A stretch of 64,000 bases of DNA from Myxococcales bacterium (GCA_016720595.1 JADKKI010000001.1:631001-695000), one strand, 5' to 3'; positions 1 through 9,226 are shown, numbered from the stretch's first letter. Translations and numbers: made by a program. The notes: generated by a model not told the origin, from the sequence alone.

Positions 1-1
1 G

Positions 2-1510
2 TTCGGCCCGCTCGCGACCTCTGCTGGCAAGGGCAGCTTCCGGATCGGCGTGGCCAGCGCGGCGACCCAGGTCGAGGACGGCAACGTCCATACCGACTGG
101 TATCTGTGGACCTCCCCGGCGTCCTCCGGTGGGCTCGAGAAGTCGACCTTCGTCGGCGACGCTGTTCGGGGCTACGCACGATCGATCGAGGACGTCGGGC
201 TGGTCCACGATCTCGGGGTCGACAGCTACCGGTTCTCGATGGAGTGGGCCCGGATCGAGCCGGTCAAGGACCAGATCGACGAGGCCGCACTCGCGCACTA
301 CCGCGCCCAGCTCGAAGCGCTCCGCGCAGCGGGGATCCATCCCCTGGTCACGGTTCACCACTTCTCGAACCCGGTGTGGGTCGCGGATCCTCGCGCGCTG
401 ACGTGTGTGGGAGGCCCGAGCTCGACCAACCTGTGTGGTTTCGGGTCCGCGGGCGGCCCGCTGATCGTGGAAGAGCTGCGCGCGCACGCGACCCTGCTCG
501 GGCAGCGGTTCGGTGATCTCGTCGACGACTGGGGGACGGTCAACGAGCCGGTGAACTACCTGCTCGCCGCATACGGGCTGGCGGTGTTCCCGCCCGGAGG
601 CTTCAGCCTGTCGCCCGATCACTTCGCCGCGGTCCTGCGCGACTACATCGCCGCGCATGTCGCGATCTACGACGCACTCAAGGCCGCGGACACCGTCGAC
701 GCGGACGGCGACGGCGTGGCAGCGTCGGTCGGCTTGTCACTGTCGGTGGGGGACTGGAAGCCCGCACGGGACAACGTCGCATCGGCGGATCCGGTCGACG
801 TCTCGGCACGTGACCGGCTGGTCTACCTGTATCACTACCTGTTCGTGGACGCGGTGCGCCGCGGGATGTACGACGCCAACCTCGACGGAACTCTCGACGA
901 GCCGCACCCGGAGTGGCGCGGGAAGCTCGATTGGCTCGGGCTGCAGTACTACTTCCGCGCCGGTGTGACCGGCAAGAACCCGCTGCTACCGGCGCCCCTC
1001 TCGTTCACGCCATGTTTCGGCGGTCTCGACATGGGAGCGTGCCTCCCCGCGCTCCAGCCGAGCTACTGCGTGCCGACCATGGGCTACGAGGGGTGGACCG
1101 ATGGGATCCACGACATCCTCGTCGGTTACGCGGAGCGCTACCCAGATCTCCCGCTGGTGGTCACAGAGGCCGGGATCGCGACCGCGCTCGGGACTCGGCG
1201 CGCGGAGAACATCGTGCGAGTCCTCGAGAGCGTGGTCCGGGCCCGCGACGAGGGCGTCGACGTGCGGGGCTACTACCACTGGAGCCTGACCGACAACTTC
1301 GAATGGGCCGAAGGCTTCAAGCCCAGGTTCGGCCTCTACACCGTCGACTACACGACCTACGATCGCTCACCGACCGAGGGCGCCGAGGTGCTACGCGCGC
1401 TCGCCACGACCCGCACGGTCACGAGCGAGCAGCGCGGCCTCTACGGTGGCACCGGGCCGATGACGCGGGAGCCCGATCATCCGCTGAGCTCGCGCTGCCC
1501 CAAGGACTGA
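2..1510 (+). CDS. Family 1 glycoside hydrolase (beta-glucosidase-like), 5' end outside window
   Basis: Retaining GH1 beta-glycosidase. The reading frame is open to the left edge, and the residues before the first possible GTG at 50 (KGSFRIGVASAATQVED) are the conserved GH1 N-terminal strand, so the true start lies outside. Counting from position 50, the acid/base glutamate is E166 in TVNEP and the nucleophile is E373 in VTEAG (more usually ITENG). The family signature YHWSLTDNFEWAEGF follows, then a complete C-terminus. Two Asp-rich inserts (DADGDG near residue 217 and DANLDGTLDE near 275) look like EF-hand or dockerin calcium loops and are not typical of GH1. Four or more cysteines suggest an exported enzyme. 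The fold and class are certain; the substrate is not. Confidence 0.93.
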   Translation, partial: FGPLATSAGKGSFRIGVASAATQVEDGNVHTDWYLWTSPASSGGLEKSTFVGDAVRGYARSIEDVGLVHDLGVDSYRFSMEWARIEPVKDQIDEAALAHYRAQLEALRAAGIHPLVTVHHFSNPVWVADPRALTCVGGPSSTNLCGFGSAGGPLIVEELRAHATLLGQRFGDLVDDWGTVNEPVNYLLAAYGLAVFPPGGFSLSPDHFAAVLRDYIAAHVAIYDALKAADTVDADGDGVAASVGLSLSVGDWKPARDNVASADPVDVSARDRLVYLYHYLFVDAVRRGMYDANLDGTLDEPHPEWRGKLDWLGLQYYFRAGVTGKNPLLPAPLSFTPCFGGLDMGACLPALQPSYCVPTMGYEGWTDGIHDILVGYAERYPDLPLVVTEAGIATALGTRRAENIVRVLESVVRARDEGVDVRGYYHWSLTDNFEWAEGFKPRFGLYTVDYTTYDRSPTEGAEVLRALATTRTVTSEQRGLYGGTGPMTREPDHPLSSRCPKD

Positions 1511-1515
1511 GGCGA

Positions 1516-3018
1516 TCACGGCGGCGTGGTCACCGGACCGCCCGAGCCCTCCTCGGGCGGCAACGGCTCGTCGGCGGACCCCGATCCCGCATCCACCGTG
1601 GGCGGCGCTGCCTTGCACAGTGGTGCCGGCGCGAGCGAGAGCACGTCGAGCGCGATCCCGACCTTGTTGTCGAGCTTCTGCACCTCGCGCCCGGTGGCTG
1701 CATCCCACAGGCGGATCGCGCCCTCGCCATCTTCGTAGGCGAGCGTCGTGGGGTCGATCCAGCGGGTGGGGAACCGGCTCTTCGCGGTCAGCAGGTGCTT
1801 GATCGTGCCTTTCTTGGTGTCGGCGACGTACAGCGACGGCGCGAGGTCCTTCGCACACGCATCGACCGCCGTCGCGAACACCAGGTGTGCGCCGCCGGGC
1901 GCGAGGGCAACCGACGCTTGCGCGGCCACGCCCGACTCCGGGATCTGGATCGGTGCACCGCCTGCCGCGAGTGTGGGCGCAGTCGCCGGCTCGCCCGTCC
2001 ATGCAGCCGTCACGCCCTCCGTGGTCCGGATCACGCGGCCCTCGTCGAGGGTCAGGGTGATTCGCGGAACCGGCGCCGCCGTCGTGACCTTGGTGGTCTT
2101 GCTGCTCGCCTTGTCGATCGAGGCGACGTTCCCGTCGGTGACGACCAGCAGCTGATCTCCCGCGGCATAGCCGAGCGCGATCTCGCGCGCCGGAGCGAGC
2201 GCGATCTTGGGGCCCATCGGCTTCCACTCGGTGGTGTCGAACACGAGGACCCACGCCTTGTCGAACGTCGGTGGCGCATCGGGTGGAGTCTTCGGCCGAT
2301 CGACCTTGTCGAACCCGACGATCGCGACCTCACCGCCGCCAGGCGCACGGACGAAGCCGGCGACGCGGTGATCGGTGTGGGTCAGGCGGAGGTAGCGTCG
2401 GGTCTCTCGGTCGAACGCATAGAGCTCGCCGCGCGTGGTCACGGCCTGCACGCCAAGATCCTTCGGCCACTTGAACGAGCTGCGTCGACCGACGAGCCAC
2501 ACACCGGTCGCGATCCGCTTCGCGTAGTCATCGTGGATCTTCTGCGCGAGCGCGAGGATCGATTGACCATGTGGGGTGGCGAGGAACTCCTGGAGGTCAT
2601 CGTCCTTCGCAAGGGAGGGCCCATAGCGCCAGTAGTCGTCGGCCAGCGCCGTGACCAGGTGATCGACCACGGCCGCGTGTTCGCCCGCCTGCGCGAGCAC
2701 GGTCGCGAGGAGGCGGTGCGCATCGAGGTGATACGGATCCTTCGCGATCGAGGCCTCGGCGAGTGCACGCGCAGCGGTCCAGTCCTTCTTCGCCTTCGCC
2801 GCGATCGCCTTGTCGTACGCCGGCCAGCCGTCGCCGTAGACGAAGTTCATCCGCGCGATCTTGTCGACGCCGCTCGGCGGCATCGCCAGGGGAGCGACCT
2901 GCGAACCCGTGGCCGCATCGTCCTTGGTCTTCGGCGCGTCGCCCTTCTTTCCGCCGCAGCCCCCGATCGTGAGGGCCGCGAAGGTGATCGTGAACACAAC
3001 GCTGCGAAACCACTGCAT
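1516..3018 (-). CDS. Lipoprotein with TPR-like and WD40/beta-propeller-like regions
   Basis: A 500-residue protein starting with a lipoprotein signal (TIGGCGGKK, lipobox cysteine near residue 21), followed by a short linker rich in Lys/Asp/Ala. Residues about 50-130 are helical and TPR-like (AARALAEASIAKDPYHLDAHRLLATVLAQ). The remainder is a run of short beta-rich blocks of WD40/YWTD character (VTDGNVASIDKASSK, GEGAIRLWDAATGREVQKLD), so a beta-propeller is probable. The acidic tail ends in a Gly/Ser/Pro-rich segment. It ends five bases from the GH1 stop and is read toward it. Function unknown; probably an envelope protein-interaction module. Confidence 0.8.
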   Translation of the reverse strand: MQWFRSVVFTITFAALTIGGCGGKKGDAPKTKDDAATGSQVAPLAMPPSGVDKIARMNFVYGDGWPAYDKAIAAKAKKDWTAARALAEASIAKDPYHLDAHRLLATVLAQAGEHAAVVDHLVTALADDYWRYGPSLAKDDDLQEFLATPHGQSILALAQKIHDDYAKRIATGVWLVGRRSSFKWPKDLGVQAVTTRGELYAFDRETRRYLRLTHTDHRVAGFVRAPGGGEVAIVGFDKVDRPKTPPDAPPTFDKAWVLVFDTTEWKPMGPKIALAPAREIALGYAAGDQLLVVTDGNVASIDKASSKTTKVTTAAPVPRITLTLDEGRVIRTTEGVTAAWTGEPATAPTLAAGGAPIQIPESGVAAQASVALAPGGAHLVFATAVDACAKDLAPSLYVADTKKGTIKHLLTAKSRFPTRWIDPTTLAYEDGEGAIRLWDAATGREVQKLDNKVGIALDVLSLAPAPLCKAAPPTVDAGSGSADEPLPPEEGSGGPVTTPP

Positions 3019-3094
3019 GAGACCTCTCTACTGGAACGCCGTGAACTGCCGTTGCGTTCGTGAACCTTACGGCGAATGTGGCAGGATTCGCCGC

Positions 3095-3646
3095 ATGAAG
3101 ACCATGACTGTTGCACTCGTGCTCGCCACGCTCATTGGTTGCCACAAGGACAAGGCCAAGACGGCGACCACCACCCCGACCGACAAGGCCACGCCGGCCG
3201 CCACCAAGCAGGACAAGCCGGCGCCCAACGTGACGGCCGACGAGCAGGTCAGCCCCGGGCTCGCGATCTCGGGGGACATCCTCGCAGCGTGCGGCATCAA
3301 GGCGACGGCGGCCTCGGCGAACCCGAAGTTCGACACCGACAAGGACGAGCTGGCCCCCGAAGATCGCCAGGTGCTCGACAAGATCGCCACCTGCCTGGTC
3401 AGCGGTGCGCTCAAGGGCAAGGCGGTCGCCTTGATCGGCCGCGCGGATCCGCGGGGGACCGAGGAGTACAACCTCGGCCTCGGATCGCGACGGTCGGAGT
3501 CGGTGTCCCAGTATCTCGCGCGGCTTGGCGTGCAGAAGCCGCAGCTCGGGGTGACCACGCGCGGCGCGCTCGATGCGAAGGGCACCGACGAGACCAGCTG
3601 GCAGCAGGATCGTCGGGTCGATATCCAGCTCGCGACCGAGAACTGA
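3095..3646 (+). CDS. OmpA/Pal-like lipoprotein
   Basis: A 183-residue protein. Its signal peptide ends in TLIGC, a lipobox, and is followed by a Lys/Thr/Ala/Pro linker typical of envelope-spanning tethers. The C-terminal domain, about residues 80-180, has the OmpA-family peptidoglycan-binding pattern: F-D-T-D-K-D-E-L, then a glycine-containing strand ending IGRADPRGTEEYNLGLGSRRS, then QDRRVDI. Such proteins bind meso-diaminopimelate in peptidoglycan and anchor the outer membrane. The ATG at 3095 is chosen because the signal peptide begins there; the longer frame would overlap the divergent lipoprotein gene. No tol genes are nearby, so Pal itself is unlikely. Confidence 0.88.
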   Translation: MKTMTVALVLATLIGCHKDKAKTATTTPTDKATPAATKQDKPAPNVTADEQVSPGLAISGDILAACGIKATAASANPKFDTDKDELAPEDRQVLDKIATCLVSGALKGKAVALIGRADPRGTEEYNLGLGSRRSESVSQYLARLGVQKPQLGVTTRGALDAKGTDETSWQQDRRVDIQLATEN

Positions 3647-3649
3647 GCG

Positions 3650-4186
3650 CTACAGGCCGGCAGCGGCGCGCAGCTCGACGATCGCCTTGACCGCCGCGGG
3701 CTGCCGGATCGGGCCGAAGCCCTCGAGGAAGAACGTGTTGTCGCCCTCGAGCACGATGAAGATCTCGTCGTAGTCGGCGGTGGGGTCGGGCCGTTCTTTC
3801 GACGGTGGTTCGTTCCACGCGGCGTTCGCGAGGCCCATCAGCAGCTCCTGGTTGCGCTGCGACAGGTCCTTGGTCGCCTCCTTGTCCATCGGGCCCAGGG
3901 ACGAGGCGTTCGACGCGGCCGCGGATCCGCCGTACAGCGTCCGGGCATCGAGATCGAGCACCACCCGCCACGCGGAGGACACCAGGCCGCCGCCCGCGAC
4001 ATAGACACCGTTCCTGGGCAGGAGCGGCAGGAGCGCGGCGGGTAGTTTGGTGCGAGGCGTGATCCGCCGATCGAGCGCGGTGGACGTCTTTGGACCGGCT
4101 TGCTTGTCTGGATCGTGCGCGCACCCGGCGCCTGCTGCGAGTGTTGCGAGTGTCGCGACGGCGGCGAGGACGGCGGCACGGAGCAT
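3650..4186 (-). CDS. Small lipoprotein, unknown function
   Basis: A 178-residue protein starting at the ATG where a lipoprotein signal begins (LAAGAGCAHD, cysteine near residue 23). The mature part has the look of a small secreted alpha/beta domain: a strand pair around VAGGGLVSSAWRVVLDLD and a C-terminal stretch (YDEIFIVLEGDNTFFLEGFGPI) ending in a short helix. I do not recognise a family. It converges on the OmpA-like gene with only three bases between the stop codons, and diverges from the gene at 4218 over 31 bases, so the two promoters must be interleaved. A TATATC hexamer at 4195-4200 lies eight bases before its start codon. Confidence 0.78.
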   Translation of the reverse strand: MLRAAVLAAVATLATLAAGAGCAHDPDKQAGPKTSTALDRRITPRTKLPAALLPLLPRNGVYVAGGGLVSSAWRVVLDLDARTLYGGSAAASNASSLGPMDKEATKDLSQRNQELLMGLANAAWNEPPSKERPDPTADYDEIFIVLEGDNTFFLEGFGPIRQPAAVKAIVELRAAAGL

Positions 4187-4205
4187 GGCTTCCAGATATA
4201 CATGG

Positions 4206-4211
4206 TACCCT
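4206..4211 (+). promoter_or_regulatory. Candidate -10 element six bases before a start codon
   Basis: TACCCT followed by six bases and then the GTG at 4218. It matches the recurrent TAnnnT-near-start pattern of this window and implies a leaderless transcript. No -35 was recognised. Confidence 0.45.
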
Positions 4212-4217
4212 GCCTGC

Positions 4218-5744
4218 GTGGCGCTCGAGCACGTCGCGCAAGGGCAGACCCGGTTCTTCACGCCGGGTGTAGCCCCCGATCCCCGCGGTATCCTCCTCGG
4301 TCGATACTGCGTGATGACGTTCGCTACGCTCGAGGGCGCGGTGTCGTGGCTTCGGCTGTACTCGTCGGAGGCCGCCCTCGACGAGCTGCTCGCGAACCTG
4401 ACGATCACGAAGTGCAAGACCGCACTCGGCGGGCGCGAGATCGTGGTCCAGATCCCCGCGGTGTCATCGTACCTCGCTGATCGCTCGGCGCGCCTGTGCC
4501 GGCTCGTCGGTGGTGCGATCTACACGGGCACCGCCAAGCACTTCGTCAAGTACCGGGACGATCGCTCGCCGTACGGCTACGACGCCGTCGACATCGGTGC
4601 GATGCCCGCGGGGAACGACTTCATGGTGCACGGCGACGAGTTCGCGCAGGGGTACGTGAAGGAAGGCGATCTGCCGTTCTCACGCCTCCTGTTCCGGCTC
4701 TCGATCCGCAAGCTGCCCGGCAAGGAGAACCTGGAGCTCGAGGATCGCGGCGAGCTGCTCCTCGCCGTCGCTCGCGGCCTGTCCGAGGGCATCATCCGGT
4801 ACCTTTGGCGCAACAAGGTCGAGGCGCAGGCCGGCCTGTTCACGCCCGGTTCGCAGAGCGCGTTCGAAGATCACGCGCGAGATCGCGGTTACATGCTGAT
4901 CCGCGTGCGCGCGCTCCCCGAGCGGATCCTCCAGCTGTTTCTCGGCACGCCAGGGATCGACGTGTTTCGCCCCGCCGGTGCGAATGCAGCCGTCGCCGTG
5001 GGCTACGAGCACCCGATCGATCTCGCCTCGTGCAGCTCGGTGTTCCCGCCGGAGACCTTCCACGTGTTCTGGCCCCATGATCGAGTCGACGTCCTGCCAG
5101 GCCCGCTGCAGCTGAGTGACATCGCGGATCTGACACGGGTGGATCTCGAGCTCGATCGCCCGCGCGATCCCGCCCAGCTCGGCGGCGGGCCGCCCGATGC
5201 CATCGGGGTCGAGCTCAAGCTCGCCGCCTCGATGGGACCGCCGCGGCGCGTGGTCGCGACCTTGATCCCGGTCGCGCACGGCCAGCGCCTCAAGCGGATC
5301 CTGTTCGCGCTGCCACCCGTCAGCCTGCGCGGTCATCGCGTGGCCGCCACGGATCGCGGCATCCTCGTGATCGGCTCCGAGAACCTGGATGTCATCCCGC
5401 TCGGTCAGCTGCTCTACGAGCTGTCACCGGGCCTGCTGGTGCCGCTCGGGATGGACGTCGTGCCGCGGGTGTCGCCCGAGGTGCTGTCGCGAGCGCTCGG
5501 TCACACCGGTGGGATCGTCACGGTGTTCACCACCGATGGCACACCGTTCCAGGTCGCCGAGAGCGCGTTCCAGACGCTCGAGCGCCGCTCGCTCGCCAAG
5601 CTCGAGGTCGATCGCGCCGAGACCATCGACTACGGGGCGGATGCGCCGGCCCAGGCCGAGGTCGTCAACGACACCGTCGGACGGTTCGCGCTGTGGGGCT
5701 ATCCCGATGCTCCGGATCGCAAGCTGCTGCCGCCCGGGAAGTAG
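4218..5744 (+). CDS. Large partner protein of the MoxR/vWA cluster, unassigned
   Basis: A 508-residue cytoplasmic protein without signal peptide or membrane segment. GTG 4218 is preferred to upstream starts, which would run through the divergent lipoprotein gene. It has a mixed N-terminal half with conserved-looking motifs (FVKYRDDRSPYGYDAVDIG; RGLSEGIIRYLWRNK) and a beta-rich C-terminal half whose repeated short strands (IPLGQLLYELSPGLLVPLG; VTVFTTDGTPFQVAES) could be a propeller-like or FHA-like sheet. It heads a tight set with the genes at 5755 and 7068. Position beside a MoxR ATPase and a vWA protein is like the variable third component of MoxR-vWA ternary systems described by Aravind's group (bpX families); that match is from memory and untested. 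Confidence 0.75.
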   Translation: MALEHVAQGQTRFFTPGVAPDPRGILLGRYCVMTFATLEGAVSWLRLYSSEAALDELLANLTITKCKTALGGREIVVQIPAVSSYLADRSARLCRLVGGAIYTGTAKHFVKYRDDRSPYGYDAVDIGAMPAGNDFMVHGDEFAQGYVKEGDLPFSRLLFRLSIRKLPGKENLELEDRGELLLAVARGLSEGIIRYLWRNKVEAQAGLFTPGSQSAFEDHARDRGYMLIRVRALPERILQLFLGTPGIDVFRPAGANAAVAVGYEHPIDLASCSSVFPPETFHVFWPHDRVDVLPGPLQLSDIADLTRVDLELDRPRDPAQLGGGPPDAIGVELKLAASMGPPRRVVATLIPVAHGQRLKRILFALPPVSLRGHRVAATDRGILVIGSENLDVIPLGQLLYELSPGLLVPLGMDVVPRVSPEVLSRALGHTGGIVTVFTTDGTPFQVAESAFQTLERRSLAKLEVDRAETIDYGADAPAQAEVVNDTVGRFALWGYPDAPDRKLLPPGK

Positions 5745-5754
5745 CGCGACCGCC

Positions 5755-6966
5755 ATGGCGAAGACGCACGTCCGCGAGTTCCTGACCAAGTTCGTCAAGC
5801 CGCTGGTCACCGGCGGCGAGCTCCACATCGGAGCTCCGATCCCTCTCCCCGATCTCGATCGGTGGGAGGGGGAGCTGCACGATGCGAGCGTCGAGCAGGT
5901 CGAGGTCGATGACGGGCGCGCCGCGGTGCTCTCGACCCTGGTGTGCCGCCCACCCGCGTTTCTGCTCGAGCGAGATGATCTCGCACTGGCCGCCGGCCTG
6001 CACAACGCGCTGTTCCTCGTGCACCCGCGGGCCGATCAGTGGTCCGTCAGCGAACGGCAGCGCCGCAAGATCATCGAGAACGCCCTGGCGATGGTCAGCC
6101 AGCCACTCACCACCAATCGCACGCGCGTGATGGCGCGCCATGCCCTCCTGCACAACGTGTTCTATCTGAAGCGCAACGACATCACGGTCTCGTGGTGGAC
6201 CGGGCGCGCGCGGTTCCACGGCCAGAAGCCGCCGTCGCGGTTGACCGCGTGGAAGGGGATGCGGCGCGTGCGTGAGGAGACCACCGTCGTCGACTTCGAC
6301 GAGCTGCTCGCGGTCCCGGACACCGCACCCGTGATCGCCACCCTGCTTCGGCGCACGCCCCTGACCCAGCTCCTCGATGCCCACCCGGGCGCCCCGCCGC
6401 TGCACTGGGAGGACGCGGTGTTCCTCCTGCGCGATCCCGAGCTCGCGCGCGCGATCGCCTATCGCCTGATCCCCGACGTCGGTCCGCGCGAGCAGGTCAC
6501 CGGCCCTGCGCGCCTGGCGGCGGCGTTCGAGCAGATGCTCGAGCGTGCGCCCGACGAGGAGGACGTTCGCGCCGTCTCGGCGTTCATCGTCCATCTGAAC
6601 GCGCTGTACTGCCTCGCCGAGCTGAACCTTCGCGAGCCCGGCGCCAGGAGCCCACTGATCTCCACGGTGCTCGCGCCCGAGGCCGCCGGCCAGCGGCCTC
6701 GAGGCCTCGCCACGCTGTTCGCGCTGCCCGGTGCGCTCGCCCTCGTCGAGCCGCGCCTCGCCAACCTGCCCGGGATCGCCGAGCAGCCCGCGCTCGCGCA
6801 GCGCTGGGCGGTGCATCGTGCCCAGGCCGCGGAGGTGCTGTCGGATGCGGTGATCGAAGCGCTGGCGGCCCGCTTGCGCCGTCACCTCCGGCTCGCGCTA
6901 CGCGATGCCTCCGAGGTCGTGCAGCTGCCGGACCCGAGTCCGGCGCCGCCTCCCGCGGCAACCTAG
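5755..6966 (+). CDS. Second unassigned protein of the MoxR/vWA cluster, mostly helical
   Basis: A 403-residue soluble protein beginning ten bases after the previous stop, so cotranscribed with it. The first 150 residues are mixed, with a region reading RRKIIENALAMVSQPL and a Trp-rich strand (ITVSWWTGRARFHGQ). The rest is Leu/Ala/Arg-rich amphipathic helix (FEQMLERAPDEEDVRAVSAFIVHLNALYCLAELNLRE), with a Pro-rich tail. No catalytic motif is visible and I do not recognise the family. Association with the AAA+ gene at 7068 suggests a substrate adaptor or assembly partner; this is inference from order alone. Confidence 0.75.
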   Translation: MAKTHVREFLTKFVKPLVTGGELHIGAPIPLPDLDRWEGELHDASVEQVEVDDGRAAVLSTLVCRPPAFLLERDDLALAAGLHNALFLVHPRADQWSVSERQRRKIIENALAMVSQPLTTNRTRVMARHALLHNVFYLKRNDITVSWWTGRARFHGQKPPSRLTAWKGMRRVREETTVVDFDELLAVPDTAPVIATLLRRTPLTQLLDAHPGAPPLHWEDAVFLLRDPELARAIAYRLIPDVGPREQVTGPARLAAAFEQMLERAPDEEDVRAVSAFIVHLNALYCLAELNLREPGARSPLISTVLAPEAAGQRPRGLATLFALPGALALVEPRLANLPGIAEQPALAQRWAVHRAQAAEVLSDAVIEALAARLRRHLRLALRDASEVVQLPDPSPAPPPAAT

Positions 6967-7067
6967 GGCTCGTTTCCGCTCCCACAAGCCTCCGTCGCGA
7001 TGAGCGATTTCTTGGCGCACCGGTCGGATCGCCCGAACGGGTCCTGAGGTAAGGTGGCCCTGCCTGC

Positions 7068-8297
7068 ATGGTCGCTCCGCCCAGTCCACCGCGTAGTTTT
7101 GCCGTCGATGTCGCTCGGGCCTCCGCCACGTTCCAGGACCTCGCGCGCCAGATGGGCGCGCAGTTCCTCGACAAGCAGGAGATCATCCGGCTGATGGTCG
7201 TCTCGGCCATCGCTGGCGAGCACATGGTGATCGTCGGTCCGCCCGGCACCGCGAAGTCGGCGATGATCGACATGTTCGCGAAGCTGATCGACGCCAAGTA
7301 CTTCGAGTACTTGCTGACGCGGTTCACCGAGCCCAACGAGCTGTTCGGCCCGGTCGACATCGCGGCGTTCCGCGAGGGCCGCTACACGCGCCGCCTCGAG
7401 CACATGCTCCCCACGGCCGAGATCGTGTTCCTCGACGAGATCTTCAAGTCGAACTCCGCGATCTTGAACTCGCTCCTCCACGTCATCAACGAGCGCAAGT
7501 TCCAGAACGGCCCGGACGTCATCCAGGTCCCTCTGATCTCGCTCTATGCCGCCTCGAACGAGGTGCCCAACGACGAGAACCTCGCGGCGATGTTCGACCG
7601 GTTCCTCGTCCGCGTGCTGTCCGACAACCTCGACAGCTATCACTTCCACGAGCTGATGAAGAAGGGTGTCTCCCTCGAGCTGCGCAAGATGACCGGGCGC
7701 GGCGTCGACGCGGCGGGCAAGCCGATGGGCGCGCTCAAGCCGGTGATCTCGTCGAGCGATCTGCGGGCGATCCAGCAGAACTTCGACAAGTTCATGGTGT
7801 TCCCCGAGGAGTTCCTCACCAAGTACAAGGGGCTCGTGTTCCAGATCCGGTCCGAGGGCATCTCGGTCTCGGATCGCCGCGCGGTGAAGCTGCTCAAGCT
7901 GTTCGCCGCCTCGGCGGTGTTCGATGGCCGCACCCGCGTCCACGACGGAGACTTCTTCATCCTCCGGCACATCTGGAACAACCTCGATCAGGTCGAGCTG
8001 CTCGAGGAGATCGTGAACCCGGTGGTGGATTCGTACTACCGCGAGCATCCAGACGAGCGCCGGTTCATCGGCCCGTCGGCGAGCCTCGACGATCTGCTGA
8101 CGGAGCTGGGCCTCATCCGCGAGCTGCTCACCAGCGGGAGCGAGCTGTCCGACATCCAGCTGTTCAGCCAGCTCAAGAACTTGAACGAGATCAAGGTCGC
8201 GCTCGCCGCGCTGCCCGGCGACGCCGCCGCACGGATGATCCGCGAGGTCGATCAGCTGCTCGAGACCGTGTTCGCCTCGTCGAAGTTCGGCCTGTAG
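7068..8297 (+). CDS. MoxR/RavA-like AAA+ ATPase
   Basis: A 409-residue AAA+ ATPase of the MoxR lineage. Walker A is GPPGTAKS at residues 57-64, Walker B is IVFLDEI at 119-125, and sensor 1 lies in LYAASNEVP. The blocks YLLTRFTEPNELFGP, AILNSLLHVINERKFQNG and the sensor region resemble E. coli RavA more than generic MoxR. RavA pairs with the vWA protein ViaA to remodel membrane or respiratory complexes, and the vWA gene at 9823 is the obvious partner here. The start ATG follows a TAAGGT hexamer twelve bases upstream, which could also act as a weak Shine-Dalgarno. The C-terminal 150 residues are helical and could carry a lid plus partner-binding surface. Confidence 0.93.
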   Translation: MVAPPSPPRSFAVDVARASATFQDLARQMGAQFLDKQEIIRLMVVSAIAGEHMVIVGPPGTAKSAMIDMFAKLIDAKYFEYLLTRFTEPNELFGPVDIAAFREGRYTRRLEHMLPTAEIVFLDEIFKSNSAILNSLLHVINERKFQNGPDVIQVPLISLYAASNEVPNDENLAAMFDRFLVRVLSDNLDSYHFHELMKKGVSLELRKMTGRGVDAAGKPMGALKPVISSSDLRAIQQNFDKFMVFPEEFLTKYKGLVFQIRSEGISVSDRRAVKLLKLFAASAVFDGRTRVHDGDFFILRHIWNNLDQVELLEEIVNPVVDSYYREHPDERRFIGPSASLDDLLTELGLIRELLTSGSELSDIQLFSQLKNLNEIKVALAALPGDAAARMIREVDQLLETVFASSKFGL

Positions 8298-8307
8298 GAA
8301 CGGCACG

Positions 8308-8697
8308 ATGATCCCGGCCTCCGTCGCAGATCCGCAGCCGAGGTTGAAGGTCGCGATCTTCGACGACGTGGTGGCCGCGCGTGGGGAGCAGTTCCATATT
8401 CCAGGCTGCGCGGTGGAGGTGTTCCCCCATGCAGACGAGGCGGTCGTCGTGTGTGTGCGCGGCCGCTACGACGTGGTGTTCATGGACTATGCGATGGGGC
8501 CCGGGCGCAAGGACGGCGCCACGGCCACCCGCGAGCTCCGCGCCAGCGGTTGCCGCGCGAAGATCATCGGGATCTCGAGCGATCCGGCGGCCAACGCCGC
8601 GATCCGGACGTCAGGGGCCGACGAGGCGCTCGCGAGCAAGTCCCACCTCCGCAGCTATCTCGTGCACATCGGTGCGCAGAAGCTCGCGAAGCGGTAG
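8308..8697 (+). CDS. Stand-alone response-regulator receiver domain
   Basis: A 129-residue CheY-like protein. It carries the acidic pair D19/D20 (AIFDDV), phospho-acceptor D60 in VFMDYAMG, the Ser switch at S90/S91 in GISSD, and the conserved lysine K111 in ASKS, so it should be phosphorylatable. There is no output domain. It lies ten bases after the AAA+ stop, in the same direction, so it is probably cotranscribed. That makes it a candidate phosphorylation input for the MoxR/vWA machine. No histidine kinase occurs in the window. Confidence 0.88.
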   Translation: MIPASVADPQPRLKVAIFDDVVAARGEQFHIPGCAVEVFPHADEAVVVCVRGRYDVVFMDYAMGPGRKDGATATRELRASGCRAKIIGISSDPAANAAIRTSGADEALASKSHLRSYLVHIGAQKLAKR

Positions 8698-8710
8698 CGG
8701 GCTCAGCAGC

Positions 8711-9220
8711 TCACGCCTTCTGGAACGGCAGGTCGACGACGTAGTCGGTCTTGCCGACGTCGATGCCGTTGTGGCGCAGGATCGAGTAAGCGACGGTCAT
8801 GTGGAAGTGGAAGTTCGGCAGCGCGAGGTGATCGAGGTAGTCGCCACCGCGGATCGGCGCCGGCATCCAGCCGGCCTTGCAGGCGCGCTCCTCGGCGCCG
8901 TTGAAGTCCTCGCGCTTGAACGTGGCGAGGTAGGCGACGACGGTCGCGATGCGTGCGCGGATCTCGGCGATCGTCTTCTCGGTGTCGGGGTGGCTCGGCG
9001 CGGGGGTGCCGGTGAGGTAGGCGCAGCAGTACTTGGCCTGATCGCATGCGGCCTGGAACTGGCGCACGAGCGGGTACATGTCCGGGGCGAGGCGCGCCTG
9101 CAGGAGCGTCTCGGGATCGAACTTCTTGGCCTCCGCGAACGCGACGGCCTTGTCGAGCCACTTGTTCGCGCCATTGAGGTGCTTCGTGAAGATCGGGACG
9201 GTGGCGTCGTAGAGGTTCAT
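8711..9220 (-). CDS. DUF1993 family protein
   Basis: A 169-residue protein matching DUF1993 throughout: an N-terminal LYDATVPIFTKHLNGANKWLDKA, a central HPDTEKTIAEIRARIATVVAYL, and the C-terminal GGDYLDHLALPNFHFHMTVAYSILRHNGIDVGKTDYV. The family is a helical bundle related to DinB-like folds, with no established activity. Conserved histidines in NFHFHMT and LRHNG might bind metal (inference). It is transcribed against its neighbours, from a TAGGCT element six bases before the ATG, and follows the BLUF gene on the same strand. Confidence 0.9.
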   Translation of the reverse strand: MNLYDATVPIFTKHLNGANKWLDKAVAFAEAKKFDPETLLQARLAPDMYPLVRQFQAACDQAKYCCAYLTGTPAPSHPDTEKTIAEIRARIATVVAYLATFKREDFNGAEERACKAGWMPAPIRGGDYLDHLALPNFHFHMTVAYSILRHNGIDVGKTDYVVDLPFQKA

Positions 9221-9226
9221 GGCCGC

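Noticed and set aside
913..3063. 716-residue open frame across the GH1 end and the lipoprotein
   Set aside because: Overlaps two genes and shows only low-complexity composition.
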